Source: an uncultured Clostridia bacterium (GTDB lineage: Bacteria; Bacillota; Clostridia; TANB77; CAG-508). Taken from it: a stretch of 64,000 nucleotides of DNA. Shown here one piece after another: positions 27,743 through 37,879 of this stretch. Both the position numbers and the translations under genes were made by a program. Under the pieces are notes generated by a model. The model was not told the origin of the DNA and made no database searches. It worked only from the letters and a program-made list of their open reading frames with translations. The number at the start of each line of letters is the position of its first letter. Within the stretch, counting starts at the first letter, position 1. Location of the stretch: NCBI GenBank assembly GCA_947627295.1, contig CANQVJ010000001.1, positions 62,001 through 126,000 of the forward strand, given 5' to 3'.

Positions 27743-27754
27743 CTGACGGGTCAG
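27743..27754. promoter_or_regulatory. Short palindrome upstream of the lipid-synthesis genes
   Basis: CTGACGGGTCAG is a 12-bp inverted repeat (5-bp arms, GG centre) just upstream of the acyl-CoA ligase leader. It could be an operator; it does not match the FabT or FapR sites I know. Confidence 0.3.
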
Positions 27755-27818
27755 AACATTATCAAAATAAAAAATTTATGATAAACTATAGGGGAGTTAT
27801 AAAAGAAAGGAGAATTTT

Positions 27819-29540
27819 ATGGAAGATAAAAAACTTTACGAATGCGAGGAAATAACAGATTTAAAAGATATGCTTAAAAAATCAGGAGAATTATATGGAG
27901 ATAAAATTGCATATAAAATAAGAGACGGAAAAGGTGGATATATAGAAATTACACATAAAGAAGCAAGAGACATGGTTGATGCTCTTGGAACTGCTTTAAT
28001 TAATATGGGGCTTAAAGGAAAAAGAGTTGCAGTAATTGGAGAAAACAGATATGAGTGGGAAATTGCATATCTATCAATAGTTTGTGGAACAGGTGTTGTA
28101 GTTCCATTAGATAAAGCCCTAACAGAAAATGAAATTAAAAATCTAATAAAGAGGTCAGAGGTAGAAGCAATATTCTGTCCAGACAAATATATTGAAGAAA
28201 TAGAAAGAATTAAAAGCGGTGAAGTAGGAAAATTAAAACATATAATTTCAATGGACTTAGAAAAAAATAAAGAAGGAATTTATTCAGAAAGAGAATTAAT
28301 AAAAGTTGGAGAAAAATTAATAAAAGAAGGAAACAGAGAATTTATAGATGCAAAAATAAATCCAAAAGAAATGAGCATAATGCTATTTACTTCTGGAACA
28401 ACATCAGAACCAAAAGCAGTAGCACTTTCACATTATAACCTATGTGGAAACCTAATGGATATAGCATCTGTAATAGATTTTCAATGTGGAGATGTTATTC
28501 TTTCTGTACTACCTTTACACCATGTATATGAGTGTATAGTTGGATTCTTATTTGCACTATTTAGAGGTGTAACAATGGTTTTTGCAGACGGTTTAAGATA
28601 TATTGCACAAAACCTAAAAGAATATGGTGTTACAATTCACTCAGATGTTCCAGCAGTTTATGAAAGAATATATAAAACAATAATGAAGGGCTTAGAAAAA
28701 CAAGGTAAGCTAGAAGAAGTTCAAGCTGCAATGGAAAAATATAAAGATGAGCCAATTGAAGTTAGAAAAGAAGTATTTAAAGATATTCATGCATTACTTG
28801 GCGGAAAAATTAAAGTTTTAATAAGTGGTGCAGCTGCATTGGATCCAGAAATTGAAAGAAGCTATAGAAAATTAGGTTTCAATTTATATCAAGGTTATGG
28901 TTTAACAGAGGCTTCACCAGTTATAGCAGTTGAAACAGATAAATATAAGAAGGTAGGTTCAATTGGAAAATCGCTTCCAAGTGTTGAAGCAAAAATTGTA
29001 GACCCTGATAGCGAAGGTATGGGAGAACTTGTTGTAAAAGGTCCAAATGTAATGATTGGATATTACGGAAACGAAGAAGCCACCAAAGAAGTTTTACAAG
29101 ACGGTTGGTTATATACAGGAGATTTAGCAAAAATAGATGAAGAAGGTTACATATTCATTTGCGGAAGAAAGAAAAGTGTTATAGTATTAAAAAATGGTAA
29201 AAACATCTTCCCAGAAGAACTAGAAAATTTAGTAAACAGAATTGAAGGTGTTACAGAATCTTTCATATATGGAAAACGCAAAAATGAAGATAAAAACGAT
29301 GTAAAAATTTGTGTAAGAATTGTAGTAGATAAACAAATTGTAAAAGATGTATATAAAGTTGAAACAGATGAAGAAATTAAATGTGCAATACATAATAAAG
29401 TAAAAGAAATTAATAAAATAATTCCACAATATAAAGCAATTAGAGGAGTAACTATTACAGACGAGCCACTTATAAAAACTACAACAGGAAAAATAAAAAG
29501 GCAGGCAAATTTAGATGCTATTGAACAACCTCAAGACTAA
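27819..29540 (+). CDS. Long-chain fatty acid--CoA (or acyl-ACP) ligase, AMP-forming
   Basis: The 573-residue ANL-superfamily enzyme has the AMP-binding P-loop MLFTSGTTSEPKAVALSH near residue 190, YQGYGLTEASPV near residue 355 and GWLYTGDLAKIDEEGYIFI near residue 428. It activates fatty acids with ATP. It leads the FASII gene set and overlaps birA by 26 nt, so it probably lets the cell use exogenous fatty acids alongside synthesis. An acyl-ACP rather than CoA acceptor cannot be excluded. Confidence 0.85.
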   Translation: MEDKKLYECEEITDLKDMLKKSGELYGDKIAYKIRDGKGGYIEITHKEARDMVDALGTALINMGLKGKRVAVIGENRYEWEIAYLSIVCGTGVVVPLDKALTENEIKNLIKRSEVEAIFCPDKYIEEIERIKSGEVGKLKHIISMDLEKNKEGIYSERELIKVGEKLIKEGNREFIDAKINPKEMSIMLFTSGTTSEPKAVALSHYNLCGNLMDIASVIDFQCGDVILSVLPLHHVYECIVGFLFALFRGVTMVFADGLRYIAQNLKEYGVTIHSDVPAVYERIYKTIMKGLEKQGKLEEVQAAMEKYKDEPIEVRKEVFKDIHALLGGKIKVLISGAAALDPEIERSYRKLGFNLYQGYGLTEASPVIAVETDKYKKVGSIGKSLPSVEAKIVDPDSEGMGELVVKGPNVMIGYYGNEEATKEVLQDGWLYTGDLAKIDEEGYIFICGRKKSVIVLKNGKNIFPEELENLVNRIEGVTESFIYGKRKNEDKNDVKICVRIVVDKQIVKDVYKVETDEEIKCAIHNKVKEINKIIPQYKAIRGVTITDEPLIKTTTGKIKRQANLDAIEQPQD

Positions 29541-30087
29541 ATATTTGGGAAGAAATTTTAAGTTTTATGAACAAATAGATTCTACACAGAGCGAAATTTG
29601 GAGATTATATAAAAATGAAAATGCACCAAATGGAACATTAGTTGGAGCAAATGTTCAAACTAAGGGAAAAGGTACCCATGGCAGAACATGGCATACGGAC
29701 GAAAAAAACAATATTGCATTTTCATTTTTAATAAAGCCAAATTGTAATATAAAAAAGTTAGAAAGTTTAACAATTGAAATTGCTCAAATAATTGTAAAAA
29801 TTTTAAAAGACAAATATCAAATTATAACAAAAATAAAAGAACCAAATGATGTTACTTTAAATGGAAAGAAGTTATGTGGAATTTTAACTGAAACAAAAGT
29901 TATAAATGAACAAGTAAAAGCTATTGTTATAGGAATTGGTTTAAATACAAATCAAACAGAATTTGTAGACGAAATCAAAGAAATTGCAACATCTGTAAAA
30001 AAAGAAACAGGGAAAATTATTGATACATCAGAATTTATTGCAGAATTTTGCAACATATTTGAGGAGGAATATAAATGGGAAAAGTAG
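29515..30087 (+). CDS. birA: Biotin--protein ligase, compact form
   Basis: The 190-residue protein has the catalytic GKGTHGRTWHTDEKNNIAFS motif of biotin ligases, KEPNDVTLNGKKLCGILTE for biotin/AMP contacts, and VIGIGLNTN. It lacks the N-terminal DNA-binding domain and most of the small C-terminal domain found in longer BirA proteins. It should biotinylate AccB, whose gene lies 3 kb downstream. It overlaps both the ligase gene upstream (26 nt) and fabD downstream (13 nt). Confidence 0.88.
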   Translation: MLLNNLKTKYLGRNFKFYEQIDSTQSEIWRLYKNENAPNGTLVGANVQTKGKGTHGRTWHTDEKNNIAFSFLIKPNCNIKKLESLTIEIAQIIVKILKDKYQIITKIKEPNDVTLNGKKLCGILTETKVINEQVKAIVIGIGLNTNQTEFVDEIKEIATSVKKETGKIIDTSEFIAEFCNIFEEEYKWEK

Positions 30088-31013
30088 GATTTTTGTTTTC
30101 TGGCCAAGGAGCTCAAAAAGTTGGTATGGGGAAAGATATTTATGAAAAATATGAAACAGCCAAAAAAATCTATGATATGGCAGAAGAAATATCAAAAGTA
30201 AATATAAAAGAACTTTCTTTTGAAGGACCAGAAGAAGTTTTAAAAGAAACCAAAAATGCACAACTTGCAATAGTTACAATGGAACTTGCAATACTTGAAA
30301 TATTAAAAGAAAATGGCATAAAATCTGATATGTCTGCAGGACTAAGCCTTGGAGAATACTCAGCTCTTGTAAATGAAGGAGCAATAAAAAAAGAAGAAGC
30401 AATTGATATAATAAAAAATAGAGGAAAATATATGCAAGAACTTTGCCCTGAAGGAAACTGGAAAATGGCAGCAATTTTATTGCTAGAAGATAGCATTGTT
30501 GAAGATATTTGTTCTAAAGTAACAAATGGTTTTGTAAGTGTTGCAAACTATAATTGTCAGAATAAAGAAATAGTTATTTCAGGAGATGAAAATGGTGTTA
30601 ATCAAGCAATGGAAATGGCCAAAGAAGCTGGAGCAAAAAGAGTAGTAGAATTAAAAACAAGTGGGCCATTTCATACAAAAAAACTTGAGCAAGCATCAAT
30701 AGCATTAAAAGAATATTTGAAAACAAAAACAATTGATATTCCAAAAGGTATAGTCATAAAAAATGTCGACGGTACGCCATATAGCAAAGAAGATAATATC
30801 AAAGAAATATTAGCAGACCATGTAATGAGCCCAACAAAAATTGCACAATCAATTGAATATATGCTGAAAAATGGTGTAGATACATTTATAGAAATTGGAC
30901 CAGGAAAAACTTTAACAGGGTTTGTAAAAAAAATAGATAGAAGTGCAAAATATATGAATATAAATGATGTTCAAAGTTTAGAAAATGTAATTGGAGGTAA
31001 TAGTAATGAGTAA
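30075..31013 (+). CDS. fabD: Malonyl-CoA--ACP transacylase
   Basis: The 312-residue enzyme loads malonyl groups onto acyl carrier protein. The nucleophile is the Ser in SAGLSLGEYSALV near residue 91, the FLFSGQGAQKVGMG motif is at the N-terminus, and the catalytic His is in GPFHTKKL near residue 200. It overlaps birA and fabG, consistent with tight coupling in the FASII operon. Confidence 0.95.
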   Translation: MGKVGFLFSGQGAQKVGMGKDIYEKYETAKKIYDMAEEISKVNIKELSFEGPEEVLKETKNAQLAIVTMELAILEILKENGIKSDMSAGLSLGEYSALVNEGAIKKEEAIDIIKNRGKYMQELCPEGNWKMAAILLLEDSIVEDICSKVTNGFVSVANYNCQNKEIVISGDENGVNQAMEMAKEAGAKRVVELKTSGPFHTKKLEQASIALKEYLKTKTIDIPKGIVIKNVDGTPYSKEDNIKEILADHVMSPTKIAQSIEYMLKNGVDTFIEIGPGKTLTGFVKKIDRSAKYMNINDVQSLENVIGGNSNE

Positions 31014-31740
31014 AATTGCGTTAATTACAGGAGCCACAAGAGGAATTGGAAAACAAATAGCTATAACACTTGCAAAAAGCGGGTTTGATGTAGCTATTAA
31101 TTACAGAACAGAAAACGAAGATTTAGAAAATACCAAAAAAGCAATTGAAGAAAATGGAGTTAAATGTTTAGCCGTTAAGGGTGATGTTTCGAATTTTGAA
31201 GATTGCGAAGCCTTTGTAAAACAAGTAATTGATGAATATGGCAAAATAGATGTACTTGTTAATAATGCAGGAATTACAAGAGATACATTAATTATGAGGA
31301 TGAAAGAAAAAGATTTTAAAGATGTTATAGATGTAAATCTTACAGGAACATTTAATGTAACTAAAAATGTAGTTCCATATATGATGAAAGCGCGTTCAGG
31401 AAGAATAATAAATATTTCTTCTGTTGTAGGAATTACAGGTAATGCTGGTCAAACAAATTATTCTGCTTCAAAAGCTGGAATAATAGGTTTTACAAAGAGC
31501 TTAGCAAAAGAACTTGGTTCAAGAAATGTTTTAGTAAATGCTGTTGCACCAGGTTTTATTGAAACTGATATGACAGCTGTTTTGAAAGAAGATATAAAAC
31601 AAAATATTGCAAATCAAATACCATTAAAAAGGATGGGAACCCCTGAGGATGTTGCAAATGTAATTAAATTTTTAGCATCTGAAGAAAGCAGTTATATAAC
31701 AGGTCAAGTTATAAATATTGACGGTGGTATGGTAATGTAA
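31006..31740 (+). CDS. fabG: 3-oxoacyl-ACP reductase
   Basis: The 244-residue short-chain dehydrogenase has TGATRGIGKQIA for NADPH binding, the NNAGITRD motif, and the catalytic Ser and YSASKAG (Tyr-x3-Lys). The ATG at 31006 is preferred to the TTG at 30991 because the GGAGG at 30992-30996 lies between them. It reduces the beta-keto group in each elongation cycle. Confidence 0.95.
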   Translation: MSKIALITGATRGIGKQIAITLAKSGFDVAINYRTENEDLENTKKAIEENGVKCLAVKGDVSNFEDCEAFVKQVIDEYGKIDVLVNNAGITRDTLIMRMKEKDFKDVIDVNLTGTFNVTKNVVPYMMKARSGRIINISSVVGITGNAGQTNYSASKAGIIGFTKSLAKELGSRNVLVNAVAPGFIETDMTAVLKEDIKQNIANQIPLKRMGTPEDVANVIKFLASEESSYITGQVINIDGGMVM

Positions 31741-31769
31741 AACAAAGAGCTTTAGGAAGGAAGGTTAAA

Positions 31770-33002
31770 ATGGAAAAAAGAGTTGTAATTACTGGTATGG
31801 GAGCAATTACTCCAATTGGAAATAATTTAGAAGAAACTTGGGAAGGAATCAAAAATAAAAAATGTGGAATAGATGAAATTACTTTAGAAGATGTTACAGA
31901 TTATAAAACAAAAATGGCAGGAGAGGTAAAAAACTATAACCCAGAAGATTATTTTGAAAGAAAAGAAGCCAAAAGGATGGCAAGATGTACGCAATTTGCT
32001 GTAATAAGTGCAAGAGAGGCTTTAAAAAACAGTGGCATTACTAAAGAAAATACAGATTTTAATAGAATAGGTTTATTTATAAGTTCTGGAATAGGTGGAT
32101 TAGATGTAATTCAGGAGCAAACAGGAAATTACTATAATAAAGGTCATAAGAGAATTTCTCCATTATTTATTCCAATGGGAATTACCAATATGCCTGCTGG
32201 AAATGTATCAATAGATTTAGGAGTTAAGGGAGAATCTGTTTCACTAGTTTCAGCATGTGCTTCATCTACACATGCCATAGGAGAAGCATATAAAAATATA
32301 AAACAAGGTTATGAAGATGCAATTATAGCAGGTGGTACAGAAGCTGCTATATGTGCACTTGGAATTTCAGGTTTTGAAAATATGAAGGCACTTTCTTCTT
32401 CAACCGATAAAAATAGAGCAAGTATCCCATTTGATAAAGAAAGAAATGGATTTGTTATGGGAGAAGGCGGTTGTATGGTCGTTTTAGAAGAACTCGAACA
32501 TGCCAAAAAAAGAGGTGCAAAAATTTATGCAGAAGTTATAGGCTTTGGTTCAACAACAGATGCATATCATATAACTTCTCCAGATCCTGAAGGCGAAGGT
32601 GCAGCCAACGCTATGAGAAGAGCTTTGCAAGATGCTAATTTAAAACCAGAAGATATAGATTACATAAATGCACATGGAACTTCAACACATTTAAATGATT
32701 CAACAGAAACTCTTGCTATAAAAAAGGTTTTTGGTGATTATGCAAAAAAAGTAAAAATAAGCTCAACAAAGGGTAATACTGGTCATTTGCTAGGTGCAAC
32801 AGGCGCAGCAGAAGTAATCTTTTGCGTAGAAGCAATAAACGAACAAATTGTTCCACCTACAATTAATTATAAAGTAAAAGATGAAGAGTGTGATTTAGAT
32901 ATTACACCAAATGAAGTTGTAAGTGCAAAGGTGGATGTTGCAATGTCGAATTCACTTGGATTTGGTGGGCATAATGCAACAATAATTATCAAGAAATTTT
33001 AA
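31770..33002 (+). CDS. fabF: 3-oxoacyl-ACP synthase II
   Basis: The 410-residue condensing enzyme has the nucleophile Cys in VSACASSTHAIG near residue 163 and the two catalytic His in NAHGTSTHLND and KGNTGHLLGATG. It performs chain elongation. No fabH (initiating enzyme) or acpP lies in this cluster, so they must be elsewhere. Confidence 0.96.
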   Translation: MEKRVVITGMGAITPIGNNLEETWEGIKNKKCGIDEITLEDVTDYKTKMAGEVKNYNPEDYFERKEAKRMARCTQFAVISAREALKNSGITKENTDFNRIGLFISSGIGGLDVIQEQTGNYYNKGHKRISPLFIPMGITNMPAGNVSIDLGVKGESVSLVSACASSTHAIGEAYKNIKQGYEDAIIAGGTEAAICALGISGFENMKALSSSTDKNRASIPFDKERNGFVMGEGGCMVVLEELEHAKKRGAKIYAEVIGFGSTTDAYHITSPDPEGEGAANAMRRALQDANLKPEDIDYINAHGTSTHLNDSTETLAIKKVFGDYAKKVKISSTKGNTGHLLGATGAAEVIFCVEAINEQIVPPTINYKVKDEECDLDITPNEVVSAKVDVAMSNSLGFGGHNATIIIKKF

Positions 33003-33010
33003 AGTTTCTA

Positions 33011-33039
33011 TTGAAGTTTTTTGAAAAACTATATATACT
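33011..33039 (+). promoter_or_regulatory. Internal promoter ahead of accB
   Basis: TTGAAG at 33011-33016, 17-bp spacer, TATACT at 33034-33039. It would let the carboxylase genes be transcribed apart from fabDGF. Confidence 0.55.
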
Positions 33040-33064
33040 TATGGTATAGATTGGAGTGATTAAA

Positions 33065-33499
33065 ATGGAATATGAAAAAATCAAACAATTAATGGATGAT
33101 ATGGGAGATTCTAAATTGACCTCAATTAGTATTGATTTTCCAGACGGAACTAAAATTACAATGTCAAAGGGTGAAAAGCCTAAGGCTGAAGTGGCAAGTG
33201 AAGAAGCACCTCAAAATATAGAGGAAAGTCAAAAAGTAGAAGAAGTAAAACCAAAAGAAGTAGAAGGAAATATTATAAAATCTCCTATGGTAGGAACTTT
33301 TTACAGTAAACCTTCTCCTACATCTGAGCCATATGTGGCTGTTGGAGATATTGTAAAAAAAGGAGATACAGTTTGCATTGTAGAAGCAATGAAATTAATG
33401 AACGAAATTGAATCAGATTTCGAAGGAGAAATTGCTGAAATTTATTTAAAAGACGGGGAGACTGTTGAATACGGTACACCTCTATTTAGAATAAGATAG
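33065..33499 (+). CDS. accB: Biotin carboxyl carrier protein of acetyl-CoA carboxylase
   Basis: The 144-residue protein has the biotinylation motif CIVEAMKLMNEIE near residue 110 and the conserved IKSPMVGTFYSKPSP before it. An Ala/Glu/Lys/Pro linker joins the N- and C-terminal parts. The ATG at 33065 follows TTGGAGTG; the upstream GTG overlaps that site. It is the substrate of BirA and carries carboxybiotin between AccC and AccAD. Confidence 0.95.
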   Translation: MEYEKIKQLMDDMGDSKLTSISIDFPDGTKITMSKGEKPKAEVASEEAPQNIEESQKVEEVKPKEVEGNIIKSPMVGTFYSKPSPTSEPYVAVGDIVKKGDTVCIVEAMKLMNEIESDFEGEIAEIYLKDGETVEYGTPLFRIR

Positions 33500-33510
33500 G
33501 AGCAAAGTAA

Positions 33511-33951
33511 ATGTTAAATAAAGAAGAAATAAAAAAGATAATTCCTCAACGCGAGCCATTTCTTATGATTGACGAAGTTGAAGAATATACTCCAGGAGAG
33601 GGAGCAATAGCTTATAAATATGTTGACGAAAATGAGTGGTATTTCAAAGGCCATTTTCCAGGTAATCCAATTATGCCAGGAGTTTTAATTACAGAAAGCC
33701 TTGCACAAGCCGGTGCTGTGGCTATTCTTTCTATGGAAGAAAACAAAGGTAAAAATGCTTTATTTGGCGGAATTGATAAAATGAAATTTAAGAAAATGGT
33801 TGTACCAGGAGATAAATTAAAACTTGAAGTAAAAATCATTAAAAGAAAAGGTCCAATTGGAATTGGTGAAGCAATTGCCACAGTTGAAGGAAAGGTGGCT
33901 GCTAAAGGTCAACTAACCTTTGCGGTTGTAGGTGGTGAAAAAAATGAATAA
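33511..33951 (+). CDS. fabZ: 3-hydroxyacyl-ACP dehydratase
   Basis: This 146-residue hot-dog-fold enzyme has the active-site motif [20 protein letters not shown] near residue 48 (His and Glu). It dehydrates 3-hydroxyacyl-ACP in the elongation cycle. It sits between accB and accC, as in many Clostridia, and its stop overlaps the accC start. Confidence 0.95.
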   Translation: MLNKEEIKKIIPQREPFLMIDEVEEYTPGEGAIAYKYVDENEWYFKGHFPGNPIMPGVLITESLAQAGAVAILSMEENKGKNALFGGIDKMKFKKMVVPGDKLKLEVKIIKRKGPIGIGEAIATVEGKVAAKGQLTFAVVGGEKNE

Positions 33952-35284
33952 AATTTTAATAGCAAATCGTGGAGAAATTGCGGTTCGTATAATAAGAACG
34001 TGTAAAGAAATGAATATAAAATCAGTTGCAGTTTATTCAGAGGCAGATAAAGATGCACTTCATACTCGTCTTGCAGATGAAGCTGTTTGCATTGGTCCTG
34101 CTCCTTCAAATAAAAGTTACTTAAGTATAAAAAATATCATTGAAGCTGCAAATATTAAAGGAGCCGACAGCATCCACCCAGGCTTTGGCTTTTTATCTGA
34201 AAATTCTCAGTTTGCAAAAATTTGTGAAGAATCAAATATAAAATTCATAGGCCCAAAATCAAATGTAATAGAACTTCTTGGAAATAAGTCAAATGCAAAA
34301 GAGCTAATGAAAAAAGAAGGTGTGCCAGTAATACCTGGTTCAGACGGTGGAGTAAGTAACGCTGAAGAAGCTAAGAAAATTGCTGAAAAAATTGGGTACC
34401 CCGTAATGCTTAAAGCTGCTGCTGGTGGTGGCGGAAAAGGTATTCGTATTGCAAATAATGAAGAAGAACTTGTTTCAAATTTCAATATTGTAAAACAAGA
34501 AGCTAGAATTTCATTTAATGATGATGAAATATATATTGAAAAATTCATTAAAAATCCAAGACATGTTGAAATTCAAATATTAGCAGACGAACATGGTAAT
34601 GTAATTCATTTAGGTGAGAGGGATTGTTCTATACAAAGAAATCACCAAAAAGTAATTGAAGAAACCCCTTCAACTGCAGTTGATGATAAACTTAGAAAGA
34701 AAATGGGAGAAATGGCTGTAAAAGCTGCAAAGGCTACAGGATATACAAGCTGTGGTACAGTTGAGTTTTTAGTTGATAGTGATAAGAATTTTTATTTTAT
34801 GGAAATGAATACAAGAATTCAAGTGGAACATCCAATTACTGAAATGAGAACAGGAATTGATTTACTTAAAAAACAAATTAGAATTGCTGCAGGAGAAGAG
34901 TTGGATATTAAACAAAAAGATGTAGAATTTAGAGGGCACTCAATAGAGTGTAGAATAAATGCTGAAAATCCTAAGAAAAAATTTATGCCATGCCCAGGAA
35001 AAATAACTGGTTTAAATATACCGGGTGGAAATGGCGTAAGAGTTGATACAGCTATTTATGAGGGATATACTATCCCACCAAATTATGATTCTATGATAGC
35101 AAAAATTATTGTTCACGGAATTAACAGAAATGAAGCTGTTGCTAAAATGAAAAGAGCATTGGAAGAACTTGTTGTTGAAGGAATAGAAACAAATAGAGAT
35201 TTCTTATTTGAAATTATAAAAGATCCAGATTTTATTAGAGGTACATTTGACACTTCATTTATTGAGAAGAAATTTAATTTATAG
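33944..35284 (+). CDS. accC: Biotin carboxylase subunit of acetyl-CoA carboxylase
   Basis: The 446-residue ATP-grasp enzyme begins [20 protein letters not shown]. It has the glycine-rich loop [11 protein letters not shown], the catalytic [17 protein letters not shown] segment and [12 protein letters not shown]. It carboxylates biotin on AccB. The ATG at 33944 is the canonical start; two in-frame GTG codons lie 9-12 nt upstream. Confidence 0.96.
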   Translation: MNKILIANRGEIAVRIIRTCKEMNIKSVAVYSEADKDALHTRLADEAVCIGPAPSNKSYLSIKNIIEAANIKGADSIHPGFGFLSENSQFAKICEESNIKFIGPKSNVIELLGNKSNAKELMKKEGVPVIPGSDGGVSNAEEAKKIAEKIGYPVMLKAAAGGGGKGIRIANNEEELVSNFNIVKQEARISFNDDEIYIEKFIKNPRHVEIQILADEHGNVIHLGERDCSIQRNHQKVIEETPSTAVDDKLRKKMGEMAVKAAKATGYTSCGTVEFLVDSDKNFYFMEMNTRIQVEHPITEMRTGIDLLKKQIRIAAGEELDIKQKDVEFRGHSIECRINAENPKKKFMPCPGKITGLNIPGGNGVRVDTAIYEGYTIPPNYDSMIAKIIVHGINRNEAVAKMKRALEELVVEGIETNRDFLFEIIKDPDFIRGTFDTSFIEKKFNL

Positions 35285-35294
35285 GTGATAAACA

Positions 35295-36149
35295 ATGATA
35301 GTTGATAAAATAAAAAAGAGAAATATTCCTGATAAAAATATAAAACCCAGTATCGATATACCTGTTGGAAAATGGACTAAATGTGATAAATGCAAAGAAA
35401 TTCTTTATAAAGAAGATCTAAGGAAGAATTATAGTATTTGTCCAAATTGCGGTCATTATTTCAGAATGCATATTAATAAAAGAATAGAGCTAATTGTTGA
35501 TGAGGGAACATATAAAAGATTTGATTATGATATAGAAACAAGTAACCCATTAGAATTAGAAGACTACCCAAAGAAATTAAAAACATTAAGAGAAAAAACT
35601 AGAATTCCAGAAGCGGTTGCCACAGGTACAGGAAAAATAAATGGCGAAGATGTAGTAATTTGCATAATGGATAGTGGTTTTCTAATGGGAAGCATGGGAG
35701 TTGTTGTTGGAGAGAAAATAACATATGCAATAGAGCAAGCTATAAAGAAGAAACTTCCACTTGTAATTTTTTCTGTTTCAGGTGGAGCAAGAATGCAAGA
35801 AGGTACAGTTTCTTTAATGCAAATGGCAAAAACAACTGCTGCACTTGCTAAATTAGACGAAGCAGGTCTTTTATATATTTCTGTTTTAACAGACCCTACT
35901 TACGGAGGCGTTACAGCTTCGTTTGCAAGTTTGGGAGATGTAATACTTGCTGAACCAGGAGCAATGGTGGGTTTTGCAGGTCAAAGAGTAATTGAACAAA
36001 CCATTGGAGAGAGCTTACCAGAAGGTTTTCAAACAGCAGAGTTTTTATTGGAGCATGGTTTTATAGACAAAATTGTTGAAAGAAAAGAGTTAAAAAATAC
36101 AATCCATAAATTAATTTGTTTCCATAAAGGGGGCGTAGATAATGGCTAA
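35295..36149 (+). CDS. accD: Acetyl-CoA carboxylase carboxyltransferase, beta subunit
   Basis: The 284-residue protein has the N-terminal zinc ribbon [11 protein letters not shown] and [11 protein letters not shown], and the carboxyltransferase signature [19 protein letters not shown] with a [12 protein letters not shown] segment. It pairs with AccA to move the carboxyl group from biotin to acetyl-CoA. It overlaps accA by 8 nt. Confidence 0.95.
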   Translation: MIVDKIKKRNIPDKNIKPSIDIPVGKWTKCDKCKEILYKEDLRKNYSICPNCGHYFRMHINKRIELIVDEGTYKRFDYDIETSNPLELEDYPKKLKTLREKTRIPEAVATGTGKINGEDVVICIMDSGFLMGSMGVVVGEKITYAIEQAIKKKLPLVIFSVSGGARMQEGTVSLMQMAKTTAALAKLDEAGLLYISVLTDPTYGGVTASFASLGDVILAEPGAMVGFAGQRVIEQTIGESLPEGFQTAEFLLEHGFIDKIVERKELKNTIHKLICFHKGGVDNG

Positions 36150-36999
36150 AATTACAGCATGGGAAAGAGTTGAAATTGCAAGAGATCCAAAAAGAAAAAC
36201 AGCTTTAGAATATATTGACGAGATTTTTGACGAATTTATGGAACTTCATGGAGATAGAAATTTTAAAGACGATAAGGCAATTGTGTGTGGACTTGCAAGA
36301 ATAAAAAATCAAAATTATACAATTATTGCAGAACAAAAAGGTAGAACAACAAAGGAAAATATTAAAAGAAATTTTGGTATGCCAAACCCTGAAAGTTATA
36401 GGAAGGCAATCAGGTTTATGAAACAGGCAGAAAAGTTTAAAAGGCCAATTATAACTTTTATAGATACGAAGGGAGCTTATCCAGGTATTGGTGCAGAAGA
36501 AAGGGGCCAAGGCGAAGCTATTGCAAAATCTATGTTTGAAATGGCAAAGTTAAGAGTTCCAGTAATTGCAATTGTTATAGGAGAAGGCTCAAGTGGTGGA
36601 GCATTGGCAATAGGTTTGGGAAATAAAGTTGTAATGCTTGAAAATGCAGTGTATTCAATACTTTCACCAGAAGGGTATAGTAGCATCCTATGGAAAGATT
36701 CTAGCAAATACAAAGAAGCTGCAGAGAAAATGAAATTAACTTCATATGATTTATATGACCTAAAAATTATAGATACAATTATTAAAGAACCAAAATCTAA
36801 ACTTGAAGAAAATAAAAAAGATAAAAGGCCTACAAATTTAAGAGAAATCAATAATAATGAAACTTTTAAAAAGGTATGCAAAAGTTTAAAAAAGGAAATT
36901 GTTGAAACAACTGAAGAATTAATAAAAATGAAACCTAAAGAAATTTATGAACAAAGATATGAAAAGTTTAGAAATATGGGTAAATTTATAAAAGTTTAG
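36142..36999 (+). CDS. accA: Acetyl-CoA carboxylase carboxyltransferase, alpha subunit
   Basis: The 285-residue protein contains [56 protein letters not shown] and [15 protein letters not shown], all typical of AccA. It is slightly shorter than the E. coli protein. It forms the alpha2-beta2 carboxyltransferase with AccD. Confidence 0.95.
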   Translation: MAKITAWERVEIARDPKRKTALEYIDEIFDEFMELHGDRNFKDDKAIVCGLARIKNQNYTIIAEQKGRTTKENIKRNFGMPNPESYRKAIRFMKQAEKFKRPIITFIDTKGAYPGIGAEERGQGEAIAKSMFEMAKLRVPVIAIVIGEGSSGGALAIGLGNKVVMLENAVYSILSPEGYSSILWKDSSKYKEAAEKMKLTSYDLYDLKIIDTIIKEPKSKLEENKKDKRPTNLREINNNETFKKVCKSLKKEIVETTEELIKMKPKEIYEQRYEKFRNMGKFIKV

Positions 37000-37010
37000 G
37001 AGGAATAAAG

Positions 37011-37781
37011 ATGTTAAAAGATAAAACAATCTTAATAATGGGAATTAGAAATAAATGGAGCATTGCTTATGGAATAGCAAAATCTGCATATGATAATGGT
37101 GCAAAATTATTGTTTACATATATGGGAGAAGAAAACAAAGAAAAGATAGAAAAATTAATATCAGAGTTTGAAGGAAGCAAGGCATATGTGTTAGATAATG
37201 CAGCAGAAGACGAACTTGTAAGAGAAGTGTTCACTAAAATAAAAGAGGAAAACGGAAAAGTTGACGGATTGGTGCATGCAATAGCACATGCAAATACAGA
37301 AGATTTACACAATGATTTTATTTATACAAGTAGAGAAGGGTTCAATCATGCAAATGATGTTAGTGCATATTCATTTGTATTAGCTTCAAGGATGGCAAAA
37401 GAACTTGATATGTTAAATGAAAATGCAAGTATTGTAACACTTACATACCATGGTTCAACAAAGGTTTTACAAGGGTATAATGTAATGGGAGTTGCAAAGG
37501 CTGCACTTGAATCAAGTGTTAGATATTTAGCAGAAAATCTAGGAAAAGAAGGAATAAGAGTAAATGCAGTTTCTGCAGGACCAATAAAAACTCTTTCTGC
37601 AAAAGGAATAAAGGATTTTGGTTCAGTATTAACAGAAGTAGAAAAAAGAGCACCTTTACATAGAAATGTAACAACTACTCAAGTTGGAAATGTAGCAGCA
37701 TTTTTATTAAGCGAAATGTCAAGTGCTGTAACTGGCCAAGTAGTATATGCAGATAGCGGATATAATATTATGGGAATTTAA
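37011..37781 (+). CDS. fabI: Enoyl-ACP reductase (FabI type)
   Basis: The 256-residue short-chain dehydrogenase begins ILIMGIRNKWSIAYGIAKS, the FabI NADH-binding pattern, and has the catalytic GYNVMGVAKAALESSVRYLA (Tyr-x6-Lys). The final VTGQVVYADSGYNIMG is the family's tail. It completes each elongation cycle. No fabK is present. The gene ends the operon at a terminator. Confidence 0.93.
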   Translation: MLKDKTILIMGIRNKWSIAYGIAKSAYDNGAKLLFTYMGEENKEKIEKLISEFEGSKAYVLDNAAEDELVREVFTKIKEENGKVDGLVHAIAHANTEDLHNDFIYTSREGFNHANDVSAYSFVLASRMAKELDMLNENASIVTLTYHGSTKVLQGYNVMGVAKAALESSVRYLAENLGKEGIRVNAVSAGPIKTLSAKGIKDFGSVLTEVEKRAPLHRNVTTTQVGNVAAFLLSEMSSAVTGQVVYADSGYNIMGI

Positions 37782-37807
37782 GAGGAGCAAAATGCTTCTC
37801 TTTTTTT
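37781..37807 (+). terminator. Terminator of the fatty-acid synthesis operon
   Basis: AGAGGAGC (37781-37788), loop, GCTTCTCT (37794-37801; one G-T pair), then T7. Confidence 0.9.
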
Positions 37808-37817
37808 GAAAAATCAC

Positions 37818-37846
37818 TAGACATATTTTACAAACTTAGATATAAT
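37818..37846 (+). promoter_or_regulatory. Promoter of the transketolase genes
   Basis: TAGACA at 37818-37823, 17-bp spacer, TATAAT at 37841-37846. Confidence 0.65.
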
Positions 37847-37879
37847 TTTATTAGTGATATTTAGAAAGGGTGTGAAATT

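Noticed and set aside
29515..30087. birA as a broken gene because it is short
   Set aside because: All catalytic motifs are present, the frame is closed by a normal stop, and overlaps on both sides show an intact operon; compact ligases exist.
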